In this document: piece after piece, positions 9,473-18,195 of the stretch
Layout of the letters: each line of letters opens with the position of its first letter
How positions within the stretch are numbered: position 1 is the first letter of the stretch
NCBI GenBank assembly: GCA_028289375.1
Contig: JANQQK010000046.1
Coordinates: forward strand, 21,169 to 85,168
DNA length: 64,000 nucleotides
Reading direction: 5' to 3'
Source of the DNA: Phycisphaerae bacterium
GTDB lineage: Bacteria; Planctomycetota; Phycisphaerae; UBA1845
The notes under the pieces: model-generated
Database searches by the model: none
What the model was told of the DNA's origin: nothing
The model's input: the letters and a program-made list of their open reading frames with translations, nothing else
Made by a program: the position numbers and the translations under genes

Positions 9473-10651
9473 TCAGACGTTGGCGGCTGCACCCTTTGCC
9501 AACGGTGCCAGCACATCGACCTTGTCGGTCTTTTCCCAGGTGAATCCGTCGCCGGTCCGGCCAAAGTGACCATGGCGGGCGGTTTCCTGATAGATCGGTC
9601 GCCGCAGATTCAGATGCTCGATGATCCCGCGTGGCGTCAACGGGAAATGCTCACGCACCGCATCCGCGATCGCCTGCTCATCGGCACGACCCGTGCCCTC
9701 CGTGCTTACCAGCACGCTTGTCGGCTCTGCCACACCAATCGCGTAGGACAGCTGCACTTCGCAAACGTCGGCCAACTCGGCAGCCACGATGTTCTTGGCG
9801 ATGTACCGCGCCATGTAGGCAGCCGACCGGTCCACCTTCGTTGGATCCTTGCCCGAAAACGCCCCACCGCCATGCCGACCCCGACCACCGTAGGTATCCA
9901 CGATGATCTTGCGACCCGTCAGACCAACGTCACCATGCGGCCCGCCGATCTCAAAACGACCGGTCGGATTCACGTGCACGACGATGTCGTCATGCCACAA
10001 CTCGCCGAGCACGGGCTTGAGTATGTGCTTGATGACTTCGTGCTTGAGTTGATCCTGCCGATCGTTCCACGACTTGTCGTGCTGCGTCGAGAGCACGAGG
10101 GTATCAACACGGACCGGTTGCAGCCCCTCATACTCCACCGTCACCTGCGATTTCGCATCAGGACGCAACCCCGGAATGATCTCATCGTGCCGAACAAGAG
10201 CGTGTCGCTCCACAAGGCGATGGGCCAGGTGAATCGGCAGCGGCATCAACTCGGGCGTCTCGTTGCAGGCAAAACCGAACATCATGCCCTGATCGCCGGC
10301 CCCCTCCTTGTCGACACCCATCGCGATGTCGGCTGACTGCCGCTTGATCGACGTCAGCACCGAGCAGGACTCGTAATCAAACGCCATGTCACCCGACGTG
10401 TAGCCAATCCGGTGAATCGTGTCGCGCACGACGTCGGAAATCTCGACATACGCCTGTGTCGTGACCTCCCCCGCCACGACGGCCATGCCAGTCGACACCA
10501 TCGTTTCGCAGGCAACACGCGACATCGGATCCTGCTCCAGCATGGCGTCCAGAACGGCGTCGGAAATCTGGTCAGCCACCTTGTCGGGATGCCCCATGGA
10601 GACCGATTCGGACGTAAACAGGCAACGGCGGTTGTTCTCTTTGCTAAACAC
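9473..10651 (-). CDS. metK: S-adenosylmethionine synthetase MetK
   Basis: MetK joins ATP and methionine to make SAM. Diagnostic motifs are [19 protein letters not shown] near residue 20, [20 protein letters not shown] in the middle and [19 protein letters not shown], which contacts phosphate. The 392-residue length is normal. The start is a GTG with AGGAAGGA 7-8 nt upstream. A likely promoter lies about 45 nt upstream, leaving no room for a SAM riboswitch. SAM made here would also serve EgtD, encoded elsewhere in the window. It is divergent from the Fur-family gene. Confidence 0.97.
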   Translation of the reverse strand: MFSKENNRRCLFTSESVSMGHPDKVADQISDAVLDAMLEQDPMSRVACETMVSTGMAVVAGEVTTQAYVEISDVVRDTIHRIGYTSGDMAFDYESCSVLTSIKRQSADIAMGVDKEGAGDQGMMFGFACNETPELMPLPIHLAHRLVERHALVRHDEIIPGLRPDAKSQVTVEYEGLQPVRVDTLVLSTQHDKSWNDRQDQLKHEVIKHILKPVLGELWHDDIVVHVNPTGRFEIGGPHGDVGLTGRKIIVDTYGGRGRHGGGAFSGKDPTKVDRSAAYMARYIAKNIVAAELADVCEVQLSYAIGVAEPTSVLVSTEGTGRADEQAIADAVREHFPLTPRGIIEHLNLRRPIYQETARHGHFGRTGDGFTWEKTDKVDVLAPLAKGAAANV

Positions 10652-10696
10652 GAACTGTCCTTCCTCGTGAATTGGCCCTCGGATTGTTGACCAAGC

Positions 10697-10725
10697 ATGC
10701 TAAGGGGATTCGCACGGTCCGACAA
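10697..10725 (-). promoter_or_regulatory. Candidate metK promoter
   Basis: Reading the minus strand, TTGTCG and TAGCAT (four of six matches each) are 17 nt apart. They predict a 5' leader of about 40 nt before the metK GTG. Confidence 0.4.
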
Positions 10726-10820
10726 GCGCGTCCCACCCGCCCGCACGTGTCAACAGAGGCATTTCACAGTACACTTCAGTCGCGAGGCAGGCTGTCGTGT
10801 CAGCCCCGCGCGAGCCACTC

Positions 10821-11291
10821 ATGCACACTGAGCAGAACGACACCACCGATCAAACCGCCAAGGCGCACTTCCGCGACTTCCTCAAGCATCGCGGCATCCG
10901 CCTCACCGCGCCACGAGAACACATCGTCGAAACGGTGCTCGCCATCGAAGGCCACTTCGAAGCCGAACAACTGCTCTTCCAACTTCGCCAAAAAGGTCAC
11001 CGCGTCGCCAAGGCGACCATCTACCGCACACTGCCCCTGCTCGTCGAATGCGGCATCCTCAAGGAAGTCCGTTTCGACGTGAAACAGGCCCACTACAAAC
11101 GGTCCTTCGGCGAGCAAACGCATGACCAACTCGTCTGCGCCGATTGCGGCCGCATCGTCGAATTCCCCAACGACGACGTCATCGCCCTGCGCAATCGCAT
11201 CGCCGATGACCACCGCTTCCGCCCCATCTCACACCGGTTTTCCGTCTCGGGTATCTGCTGGGAATGCGTCGAAGCCCGCGATGTCCGATAA
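10821..11291 (+). CDS. Fur family metal-responsive transcriptional regulator
   Basis: The 156-residue protein has a winged-helix DNA-binding half (about residues 12-85, with KATIYRTLPLLVECGIL as the recognition region) and a metal-binding dimerisation half. The latter carries HDQLVCADCG and a second CWEC pair, which together make the structural Cys4 zinc site. His residues around HYKRSFGEQTH and the later SH supply the sensing site. The usual HDH of Fur is HDQ here, so whether it senses iron, zinc or peroxide cannot be decided. The ATG at 10821 is chosen over a GTG eight codons earlier on family length. It is divergent from metK. Confidence 0.9.
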   Translation: MHTEQNDTTDQTAKAHFRDFLKHRGIRLTAPREHIVETVLAIEGHFEAEQLLFQLRQKGHRVAKATIYRTLPLLVECGILKEVRFDVKQAHYKRSFGEQTHDQLVCADCGRIVEFPNDDVIALRNRIADDHRFRPISHRFSVSGICWECVEARDVR

Positions 11292-11386
11292 CCACCCCGA
11301 CCGCGCATAAAAAACCGGCAAGGCACTCCCCACCTGGCGCCTCACCGGAACGATGACAGTGCAGTATCAGTCCGCGTCAGCCTCCG

Positions 11387-11473
11387 TTAACACAACGCCG
11401 CGTACGACATCAGTGCCAGAAAACCGATCCGAATCTTCGGACCCAGAAACCGATTCAACCTGTCTCGCCACAT
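11387..11473 (-). CDS. Possible 28-residue small membrane-associated protein
   Basis: The frame starts at an ATG preceded by GGGGGAAGA at a workable distance. It encodes a basic amphipathic first half (MWRDRLNRFLGPKIR) and a hydrophobic end (IGFLALMSYAALC), like many tiny membrane-binding peptides. An upstream ATG at 11488 would give 33 residues. No neighbour suggests a role, and such a short frame can arise by chance, so this is tentative. Confidence 0.3.
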   Translation of the reverse strand: MWRDRLNRFLGPKIRIGFLALMSYAALC

Positions 11474-11690
11474 ATCTTCTTCCCCCATCCTGATGCGTGC
11501 TTCTCTGCCCCTCTTCTCGCACCCCACGTGCCATCAACCTGCACCCGACCACCGGTGAGGCCTTGCCCATAATACCCATGCCGATCGCGCGAGACGACCC
11601 AAAAATGAAAATGGGCATGTCATGCCGATCGTGACACCTGTAGCGATCGCTGCCCCAAAACCACACCTGTGTCCCCAAAGCTCCCCACCT

Positions 11691-11719
11691 TTGGCGATTC
11701 CGGGCGATTCTGGTACAAC
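11691..11719 (+). promoter_or_regulatory. Candidate glycyl-tRNA synthetase promoter
   Basis: TTGGCG and TACAAC are separated by 17 nt. A TG one base before the -10 box gives an extended -10 element. The predicted leader is about 57 nt. Confidence 0.4.
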
Positions 11720-11782
11720 GCACCCCCGCGAGCCGGGATATTCTCGGACGCACAAGACACCTTGATCAGCAGGAACAGGCCA

Positions 11783-13342
11783 ATGGCAACCGACAGCAAA
11801 GCCGTCATGGAGAAAATCGTCGCCCTCTGCAAGCGACGCGGGTTCATCTTTCAGTCCAGCGAGATCTACGGCGGCATCGGCGGATTCTGGGATTATGGCC
11901 CCCTCGGCACCGAACTGAAACGCAACATCAAGGACGCATGGTGGCACGACATGGTCCGCAACCCGCCCGTCGGTCCTGGCGGCAAGGAGTTCCAGATGGT
12001 CGGCGTCGACTGCTCGATCATCATGAACCCGAAGGTCTGGGAAGCCAGCGGCCACGTGGGCGGTTTCAGTGATCCGATGGTCGACTGCAAGGAATCAAAG
12101 CACAGGTATCGAGCAGACCAGTTGTCTGTTCTGCATCCTGCGCACGTCGACCACCAAGTCGGCGACGACTCACCTTGGAATCGGCTATTTGCGTTCGTTC
12201 AAGACGACGAACAATCCTACGCTGCATCGAAGAAGAAAGCCGAAAAGTACGCGAAGAAACTGCGGGTGCAACTCCCCGATCCTATCCCGACCTTTGCACT
12301 TCTCGACGTGCTTGAAAACACTGAACAACTCGCGTTGATTGTTGGTCCCGATGTCGCCGCGCCGGGAACCCTCACGGAACCGCGTGAGTTCAATTTGATG
12401 TTCCAGACTTATGTAGGAGCATTGCAGGAAGCTTCGAACATCGCCTACCTCCGTCCCGAAACCGCCCAGGGCATCTTTGCGAATTTCAAGAACGTGATGG
12501 ACTCGTCGCGCGTCAAGATCCCCTTCGGCATCGCACAGGTCGGCAAGTCGTTCCGCAACGAGATCAACCCGCGCAACTACACCTTCCGCTCACGCGAATT
12601 CGAGCAGATGGAGATCGAGTTCTTCTGCCATCCGAATGAATCGAAGGAGTGGTACCAGTTCTGGCGTGACCTGCGCATCAAGTGGTACGAATCACTTCAC
12701 ATCAAGAGCGACAAGCTTCGGCCACGCGAGCAGGAGGGCGACGAGTTGGCCCATTACAGCGATGCCTGCACCGACATCGAGTACCTCTTCCCATTCTCCG
12801 ACGAGCCGCAGGAACTAGAGGGCGTCGCCCATCGCGGTTGCTATGATCTGTCGCAGCACGGCAAGCATGCCAAGGGCAAGGAAGATGCCTTCGCTGTCAT
12901 CGACGACGCGAGCAAGGAAAAATACGTCCCGCACGTCATCGAACCATCCGCAGGCGCGGACCGCTTCACATTGGCCGCCATCTGCGAAGCCTACACCGTC
13001 GACGAGTCGCGACCAAGCCCGGAATTCATGAAGTTCCACCCGCGTCTCGCACCGATCAAGGCCGCCGTCTTCCCATTGGTGGCCAAGGACGGCATGCCGG
13101 AGATCGCCGAACCGATCTTCCGCGAGATCAAAAAGCACTACCCCGCGCAGTTCGACGCCAAACAATCGATCGGCAAACGCTACGCCCGCATGGACGAAGC
13201 CGGCACGCCCTACTGCTTCACGGTCGATGGCCAGACTAAGGAAGACAACACCGTCACCGTCCGCGACCGCGACACCGGCGAACAGACCCGCATCAGCAAG
13301 GAATCCGTCGGCAATTTCCTGCGGGAGAAACTGTCTCTTTGA
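11783..13342 (+). CDS. glyQS: Glycyl-tRNA synthetase, single-chain type, with degenerate zinc knuckle
   Basis: This class II synthetase (519 residues) charges tRNA-Gly. Visible signatures are SGHVGGFSDPMVDC, YLRPETAQGIFANFKN, motif 2 (GKSFRNEINPRNYTFRSREF) and motif 3 (EPSAGADRFTLAAI). An HGTP-type anticodon domain fills the last 100 residues. The insertion after residue about 95 is unusual. The usual C-x2-C pair reads CKESK and the second Cys pair before LTEPREFNLMF is absent, so the zinc site seems lost and replaced by a Lys-rich stretch of about 90 residues. The ATG follows AGGAACAGG; an upstream in-frame ATG at 11669 overlaps the promoter and is rejected. Confidence 0.95.
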   Translation: MATDSKAVMEKIVALCKRRGFIFQSSEIYGGIGGFWDYGPLGTELKRNIKDAWWHDMVRNPPVGPGGKEFQMVGVDCSIIMNPKVWEASGHVGGFSDPMVDCKESKHRYRADQLSVLHPAHVDHQVGDDSPWNRLFAFVQDDEQSYAASKKKAEKYAKKLRVQLPDPIPTFALLDVLENTEQLALIVGPDVAAPGTLTEPREFNLMFQTYVGALQEASNIAYLRPETAQGIFANFKNVMDSSRVKIPFGIAQVGKSFRNEINPRNYTFRSREFEQMEIEFFCHPNESKEWYQFWRDLRIKWYESLHIKSDKLRPREQEGDELAHYSDACTDIEYLFPFSDEPQELEGVAHRGCYDLSQHGKHAKGKEDAFAVIDDASKEKYVPHVIEPSAGADRFTLAAICEAYTVDESRPSPEFMKFHPRLAPIKAAVFPLVAKDGMPEIAEPIFREIKKHYPAQFDAKQSIGKRYARMDEAGTPYCFTVDGQTKEDNTVTVRDRDTGEQTRISKESVGNFLREKLSL

Positions 13343-13440
13343 CACCCACGGGTTATCCGTAGCCATTTTGACATCCAAGCCGTAAGAGTTTGCAATGAGC
13401 GTCCATCACGTTCTGCGCTGCGAGGGCTGATTGACGATTC

Positions 13441-14769
13441 ATGTGGAATTATCTGCATATATTCTTCCGGTCGCCGACAACGATGCTCATCGTGATTGGA
13501 TTGGCTCTGTACATCATCGGCGTCATTCCACGACGACGCGGCGACGTCCCATTCTGCCGCAAGTGCAAATACAACCTCACGGGTTCCACAAGCCAACATT
13601 GCCCCGAATGCGGCCGCCAGATCAATGCGAAGTCCGTGGTCTTCGGTGAACGCTACACGCGAAGAGGCCTGACTTACGCGTCTCTGCTGTTCTATCTTCC
13701 CGCCTATGTGCAGTTTCTGGCCATGGTGCCCTCTCTCAGCTATTACCAGTTGCTGAGCACCGAGTGGCTGATCGATGCCGCTCAGTCCGACGATGCAACC
13801 ATCCATCGCCCTGCTTGGAATGAACTTCAGCGACGAATTACCGCCCAAGACTTGACTGGCGAGGAATTTCAGGAATTGATCGACGTCAGCCTCGCCGCGC
13901 ACGCGAAGTTTGCACCGGATGCCGATTTACCCCAGCAGACGTTCGAATACATCAAACTCCTCGGGACGGCCTACTCGGGAAACCACCTGACAGACGAACA
14001 AATCGATGCGCTCTGTGACAACATGGTGTACATGGAACTGAATGTTCGCCCGACCGTACTCGCTGGAGAAAGTGTGCCGGCCGAGCTGAAGCTGCAGTAC
14101 TATTCGCTACCAGCACCATGGTGGATCCGTATTGAGAGGGTCAACATCGTCAGCGGCGGACAGATGCGATCAGACTACTCGCGCTACGCGCCTCACCGCA
14201 TCCCGCTGTCTCGCTTCGGTTCATTCACCCACCAGCTCGATTTCGATCAATATGCAATTGGGCAACATCAACTGAGTGTCAATGCGACGGTTGCAGTCTA
14301 CGTTGGACAAAGTGGCAACAAGGCGAAGAGCAAACTCAAACGAGAATACGACTTCCAAATGAGGGCAGACTATGAGGTTGTTGAGTCGCTGCCACCAAAC
14401 CAATTCATCGTCAGCCGCGAGAAGGAAACCGGCGATGATCTGCGCGACGCGATTTGGTTGTCGGACTTTCGCTTGCGCAATGGGCAAGTCCACGGGACGA
14501 TCAACTATGAAAACCTCCCCGTGGACGTCGCATTTGATGTCTACTCACGTGTAATTGGGGACACAACACAAGTAGAAAGTCTGCTGATTCGGAGGCAACG
14601 CTGGAAATCACGATATCGCGTGCGCTGGCCGCACAATGGCCCCACCTTCGATACTCTCGACTTGATGCTCCGCAGCGACGTCACACGCGCCCGCCAGACC
14701 GTGGACATTTTTGAAACATGGGAGGGTGATATCGTCTTTGAGGACGTTCCCGTCGTCGTCGAAGATTGA
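13441..14769 (+). CDS. Membrane protein with N-terminal YNLTG zinc ribbon
   Basis: The 442-residue protein begins with a membrane helix (about residues 11-26). A zinc ribbon follows (CRKCKYNLTG...CPECGRQ, residues about 40-60), then a second helix around 78-100. The large remainder is a hydrophilic, probably extracytoplasmic, beta-rich domain with no family I can name. The ribbon type recurs in two other proteins of this window. A zinc ribbon between two helices suggests a cytoplasmic loop that binds protein or nucleic acid. GAGGG lies somewhat far (about 14 nt) from the ATG. Confidence 0.75.
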   Translation: MWNYLHIFFRSPTTMLIVIGLALYIIGVIPRRRGDVPFCRKCKYNLTGSTSQHCPECGRQINAKSVVFGERYTRRGLTYASLLFYLPAYVQFLAMVPSLSYYQLLSTEWLIDAAQSDDATIHRPAWNELQRRITAQDLTGEEFQELIDVSLAAHAKFAPDADLPQQTFEYIKLLGTAYSGNHLTDEQIDALCDNMVYMELNVRPTVLAGESVPAELKLQYYSLPAPWWIRIERVNIVSGGQMRSDYSRYAPHRIPLSRFGSFTHQLDFDQYAIGQHQLSVNATVAVYVGQSGNKAKSKLKREYDFQMRADYEVVESLPPNQFIVSREKETGDDLRDAIWLSDFRLRNGQVHGTINYENLPVDVAFDVYSRVIGDTTQVESLLIRRQRWKSRYRVRWPHNGPTFDTLDLMLRSDVTRARQTVDIFETWEGDIVFEDVPVVVED

Positions 14770-14893
14770 TCACCTTCAGATGTGTATCGCGTTGACTCCC
14801 GATGCCCGGTCACGCTCATCTTATCGCGACAGCGAACCCGACACACTGGGCTACGCCGCGTTCCAACGTGCCTTCAGGCCTTGATCGTCGTCA

Positions 14894-15757
14894 CTACCGA
14901 CCGACAAACTGCGCCACATACGCCCCGCTGTCAGCCAACAACTCAACCGGCAAAACGTTCGATGACAACGCCACGTCGCCGCGCACCGAATCCCCGACAA
15001 ACTCCACCCGGACCAGCGCACTGACCACATCGAATGCCGATTCGCGGAACTCGGCTGTCTTGAATCTGCCCGGCGACCGCGTCAATTCCACAGGCCCCAC
15101 CAGCACCAACTCGTTGTCTGTCAGGAACACATCCAGCAGCACACCACCCACATCCTGCGTGCTCAACGTCAACGCCCCCGGCGACGACAACGTCCCGCCC
15201 GGCACCGCGAGCGTCCGCATCAACACCGACACGCCAGCATCGCCCACTTCCTCAATCTCCAACTCACCATCCAACGCAAACGGAACCAAACCCTCGTCGG
15301 CCAACACCTGCCCGAACAGCCGAATCGGAAACAACCCCGTCGGTGGCAGCCGAACCGCAACCCGATCACCATCTGCCGGCACCTCCGGATCGCCCATCTC
15401 CACCCGAAGCCCCAACTCGACGGCGGTCTCAAACTCGCCATCACCTGCCACCAGCTCAAACGCGTAGAAGCCTTCCTCGGTCGGCTCGAACTCCGCCTGC
15501 AACAGGCCACCGATCCGCCGATCCGTCCGCCGCAGCGCGAACGGCCCGTTGATTTGCTCCAGCTCAATCTCCAACTCGTCGGAATTCGGGTCAACGATCG
15601 TCGCCTTGATGTACAGCAGACCGTCGGACGTCTCCTCGATGTCGGCAGCCAGAATCAACGGCGCCCGATTCGTCCCCGGCACCGGCGGCACAACAAAACC
15701 ACAACCCGCACAGACCATCAGCGCGGCCAACGCGCACAGACTTGCAACTCGCAACAT
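14894..15757 (-). CDS. Ig-like-fold lipoprotein of unknown function
   Basis: The 287-residue product begins with a lipoprotein signal ending in VCAGC. A PKD/cadherin-like module about residues 35-115 (TIVDPNSDELEIELEQ, then FEPTEEGFYAFELVAGDGE) is typical of surface proteins. The C-terminal half is acidic and beta-rich without a recognised domain. The ATG at 15757 is used because it begins the signal peptide directly; an upstream GTG would add 11 basic residues. It follows xerC on the same strand, but a terminator separates them, so it likely has its own promoter. Function unknown; cell-envelope location is inferred from the signal. Confidence 0.7.
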   Translation of the reverse strand: MLRVASLCALAALMVCAGCGFVVPPVPGTNRAPLILAADIEETSDGLLYIKATIVDPNSDELEIELEQINGPFALRRTDRRIGGLLQAEFEPTEEGFYAFELVAGDGEFETAVELGLRVEMGDPEVPADGDRVAVRLPPTGLFPIRLFGQVLADEGLVPFALDGELEIEEVGDAGVSVLMRTLAVPGGTLSSPGALTLSTQDVGGVLLDVFLTDNELVLVGPVELTRSPGRFKTAEFRESAFDVVSALVRVEFVGDSVRGDVALSSNVLPVELLADSGAYVAQFVGR

Positions 15758-15925
15758 GATTGGCTTCCTTCCCCCGATCCTCCGTCCCATTCTAGCGAGA
15801 CGGACAGACCGATAGAAGCCACTTTCACATCAGCAGGGTTATCAGACGCGGAACGCCAACACAGCAGGACGCCGTGTTATCGGATCAAGGCAAATGGATG
15901 GATCCGCATGCGAACGATGGCGTAA

Positions 15926-15967
15926 AAAAGGGCTTGGCCACGACGCTGCCTGATGAACGTCGTGGCC
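15926..15967 (-). terminator. Rho-independent terminator of xerC
   Basis: On the minus strand a 10-bp perfect stem (GGCCACGACG with CGTCGTGGCC, 12-nt loop) is followed by AAGCCC and a six-T run. It lies just downstream of the xerC stop. Confidence 0.8.
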
Positions 15968-16005
15968 TTTCGCCATGTCCTCTTTTGACTTATCGCAAGC
16001 CGCGG

Positions 16006-17016
16006 TTATCCCCGCGGGTGGGCGTCGTCGTAGGCTTTCTTCATGCGCTCGGTCGTCACATGCGTGTAGATCTGCGTCGTCGAAAGTGACTGGTGACCCA
16101 GCAGTTCCTGCACACTTCGCAGGTCCGCACCCTTGTCGAGCATGTGCGTCGCAAAGCTGTGTCGCAGCGTGTGCGGGGAGATCGACGGATCGAGACCGGC
16201 CATCTGCAGATACTTGTCCAGCTTGCGGCGGACACTACGCGTGCTCAATCGCTGACCGTGCTTGTTGACGAACAGCGCGACAGCATCAAACGTTGCATTG
16301 CGCGGGTCGGCTTTCCGCATCTCGACATAGCGCTGAATCGCACCAAGTGCCGTCGGGCCGATCGGCGTGTTGCGTTGTTTCTTGCCTTTACCGCGAACGC
16401 AGACGACCTGGTTTTCAAAGTCGACATCGTCGCAGTTCAGGTCCACCAACTCGCTGACGCGAATACCGGTCGAGTACATCACCTCGAGCATCGCACGATC
16501 GCGAGCACCAAGGAGCGTGTTGTCGTCCGGCGTGTTCAATAGGCGGTTCACATCTTCGACCTCGAGGAACTTCGGCAGGCGTTTTTCCTGCTTCGGCATT
16601 CGAATCGAGGTGAGCGGATTGCTCTCGAGATACTTGCGACGCACGCAGAACTTGTAGAAGCTGCGAAGCGTTGCCAGCTTGCGAGCGGTCGTCGACTTCG
16701 AGTAGTTCTGCTGGTTGAGGAACGCGAGGAATGACTTCACCTCGTCGCTCGTCACAGCTAGCAACCGCTGTCGAAGATCAACCTTGGACGCGACGGCGGT
16801 CGCGGTCGGCTGCTCGTTGAACGTCTGTCCCGTGGAAAACCCCAGAGAAGGCGTCGGTGCTGCTGACGGCTGACTCGCACCACCGCCGATTTCGCCAACC
16901 AGGTATGCACAGAACTGTGCAAGGTCAGCGCCATAACACTTGGCGGTGTGCGGCGAGAAGTGCCGCTCATAGTTGAGGTAATTCAGGAACTCGGTGACCA
17001 GGGCATTTTGACTCAT
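16006..17016 (-). CDS. xerC: Tyrosine recombinase XerC/XerD-like with N-terminal insertion
   Basis: Xer recombinases resolve chromosome dimers at dif sites. All catalytic residues are present: R186 (GIRVSEL), K210 (RGKGKKQR), H282 and R285 (HTLRHSF), H308 (LGHQSL) and Tyr317 (TQIYTHV). The SAM-like core-binding domain at residues 1-42 and 85-140 is interrupted by a low-complexity Gly/Ser/Thr/Pro-rich insertion of about 40 residues, which raises the length to 336 from the usual 300. The ATG at 17016 starts the canonical domain; the open frame extends 25 codons further without a better site. There is no tRNA attachment site or phage gene nearby, so a housekeeping role is favoured. Whether it is XerC or XerD cannot be decided. 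Confidence 0.9.
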   Translation of the reverse strand: MSQNALVTEFLNYLNYERHFSPHTAKCYGADLAQFCAYLVGEIGGGASQPSAAPTPSLGFSTGQTFNEQPTATAVASKVDLRQRLLAVTSDEVKSFLAFLNQQNYSKSTTARKLATLRSFYKFCVRRKYLESNPLTSIRMPKQEKRLPKFLEVEDVNRLLNTPDDNTLLGARDRAMLEVMYSTGIRVSELVDLNCDDVDFENQVVCVRGKGKKQRNTPIGPTALGAIQRYVEMRKADPRNATFDAVALFVNKHGQRLSTRSVRRKLDKYLQMAGLDPSISPHTLRHSFATHMLDKGADLRSVQELLGHQSLSTTQIYTHVTTERMKKAYDDAHPRG

Positions 17017-17153
17017 ATTCACATCACCGTGCTTTGGCGACTCCCCGCACGACACTAATCCCGCCATAGAATCGACTATCCGACAGAGCATCTTGGGCCA
17101 TTGATGCTTTTTCTGTCACTTGATTCCATGGCACCCAACAACTGGTCGGCGCC

Positions 17154-17360
17154 CTACGTGGCAACCTCGTCGAGTTCCTTCTCCAATCGTCGACCCATTT
17201 GGTAACTCAACACTGCCGCATCAAACCAGTCAAAAGCACTCGACCGATCCGATGCCATCGTTGCAAAAGCATCGATGACCTGGGCTTCATTCCCTGACGA
17301 ATAGCGGAACACAAACCGCTCATCGCCTTTCACCAGTGACAGTTGTCTCGTTTCCCTCAT
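17154..17360 (-). CDS. Small conserved-looking protein translationally coupled to a lipoprotein gene
   Basis: The 68-residue protein is soluble and predicted mixed alpha/beta. It opens with a strand-rich segment (RQLSLVKGDERFVFRYSSG) and continues with a helix-rich half that ends in acidic residues. I do not recognise the family. Its ATG overlaps the TGA of the upstream lipoprotein gene (ATGA), a classic sign of coupled translation and linked function. Composition is that of a real gene, not a chance frame. Confidence 0.6.
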   Translation of the reverse strand: MRETRQLSLVKGDERFVFRYSSGNEAQVIDAFATMASDRSSAFDWFDAAVLSYQMGRRLEKELDEVAT

Positions 17361-18073
17361 TGCTCTACTCCAGACCTATCGGCCGAAGAAGCCTCCCCCT
17401 GTGGTTCTAAACCAATTAACCCGCGAATCGTCGCGTGACAGCAGAACCGGAGGAAGTGCTGCTGGCTGGCGGTGTACTTCCGCCAGTCAAAGGCGCCCGC
17501 GTGGGCGGATCGCACGGAAGCGAATCGCTTAACTTCCGAGCACACCCACTCATGCGATGCGTTGAAAACCTGTTGTGTCTGCGCGATCGGGGCGAGCGGG
17601 TTGGTGAAGGTCGTTCCTCCTGGAGACGCTCGCCTTGATTCCGCGACTGGGTCATAGCTGGCCGTCTGAAAACCTGTTCGGCCATAAATCTGCGCCGTGA
17701 TCCCAACAATCGGTTCATAAGCGTCGTACTCCGTAATCGCGAACACCAACACGGCGTCCGCACCCAACACGTTCCCAATCTGCAGGGCGTGACCGGCTGA
17801 CTCAATTTGAGGCAGCCCCTGGTCCACCAACGCCGCGAGAACACGATTGACCGGAATCACTGCCACGTCCTCAACGTAGCTCAATTCGCTGGCCATCAGA
17901 TCCGCAGCACGAATCGGGTCCACATCAGCCGAGCCACTCTGATTCAATGCAGGAGCCACCGCGATCGTGATCGGGCCCCACGAGTGGTTGATCAGGCGTA
18001 CCGGCTCGATGGCCCGCTTCTCGCAGCCACCAGCCAACGCCACCACCATCAGAACAAGACTCAGCCGGATCAT
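17357..18073 (-). CDS. CsgG/LpoB-like lipoprotein
   Basis: The 238-residue protein has a lipoprotein signal ending in LAGGC (Cys17). The body (about residues 35-135) follows the pattern ITIAVAPALNQSG, then helix, then VAVIPVNRVLAALVDQGLPQ, then GNVLGADAVLVFAITEYD. This matches the anticodon-binding-like fold shared by CsgG, LpoB and TolB N-domains. Such proteins act in the periplasm as secretion or cell-wall-synthesis partners. The C-terminal part is less regular. It sits between a TolB-like propeller gene upstream (122-nt gap) and a coupled 68-residue gene downstream, suggesting an envelope module. Family assignment is by pattern only. Confidence 0.65.
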   Translation of the reverse strand: MIRLSLVLMVVALAGGCEKRAIEPVRLINHSWGPITIAVAPALNQSGSADVDPIRAADLMASELSYVEDVAVIPVNRVLAALVDQGLPQIESAGHALQIGNVLGADAVLVFAITEYDAYEPIVGITAQIYGRTGFQTASYDPVAESRRASPGGTTFTNPLAPIAQTQQVFNASHEWVCSEVKRFASVRSAHAGAFDWRKYTASQQHFLRFCCHATIRGLIGLEPQGEASSADRSGVEQ

Positions 18074-18195
18074 CCGTGATCCTCTTCGGAGTCAGCAGCG
18101 GGGCTCCGCCCGCCGTCCGCAAACTCCGTCCTTCAATTCATCGTCCAATCACCCAGCCGCCTTAACGAGTCACCCGTAGACGACCGCGTGCATTC

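Larger units (their letters stand above)
11292..11782. other. Intergenic region between the Fur-family gene and glycyl-tRNA synthetase
   Basis: This 491-nt stretch has no conserved-looking long frame. It holds a candidate promoter for the synthetase gene (11691-11719) and a possible tiny minus-strand gene (11387-11473). Longer frames here have no plausible protein composition. No clear terminator hairpin is visible. Confidence 0.5.

Noticed and set aside
10652..10796. SAM riboswitch upstream of metK
   Set aside because: The likely promoter leaves only about 40 nt of leader, and no paired core of any known SAM riboswitch is visible.
16006..17016. Phage or island integrase
   Set aside because: No attachment repeats, tRNA or phage genes adjoin, and the sequence fits the XerC/XerD housekeeping family.
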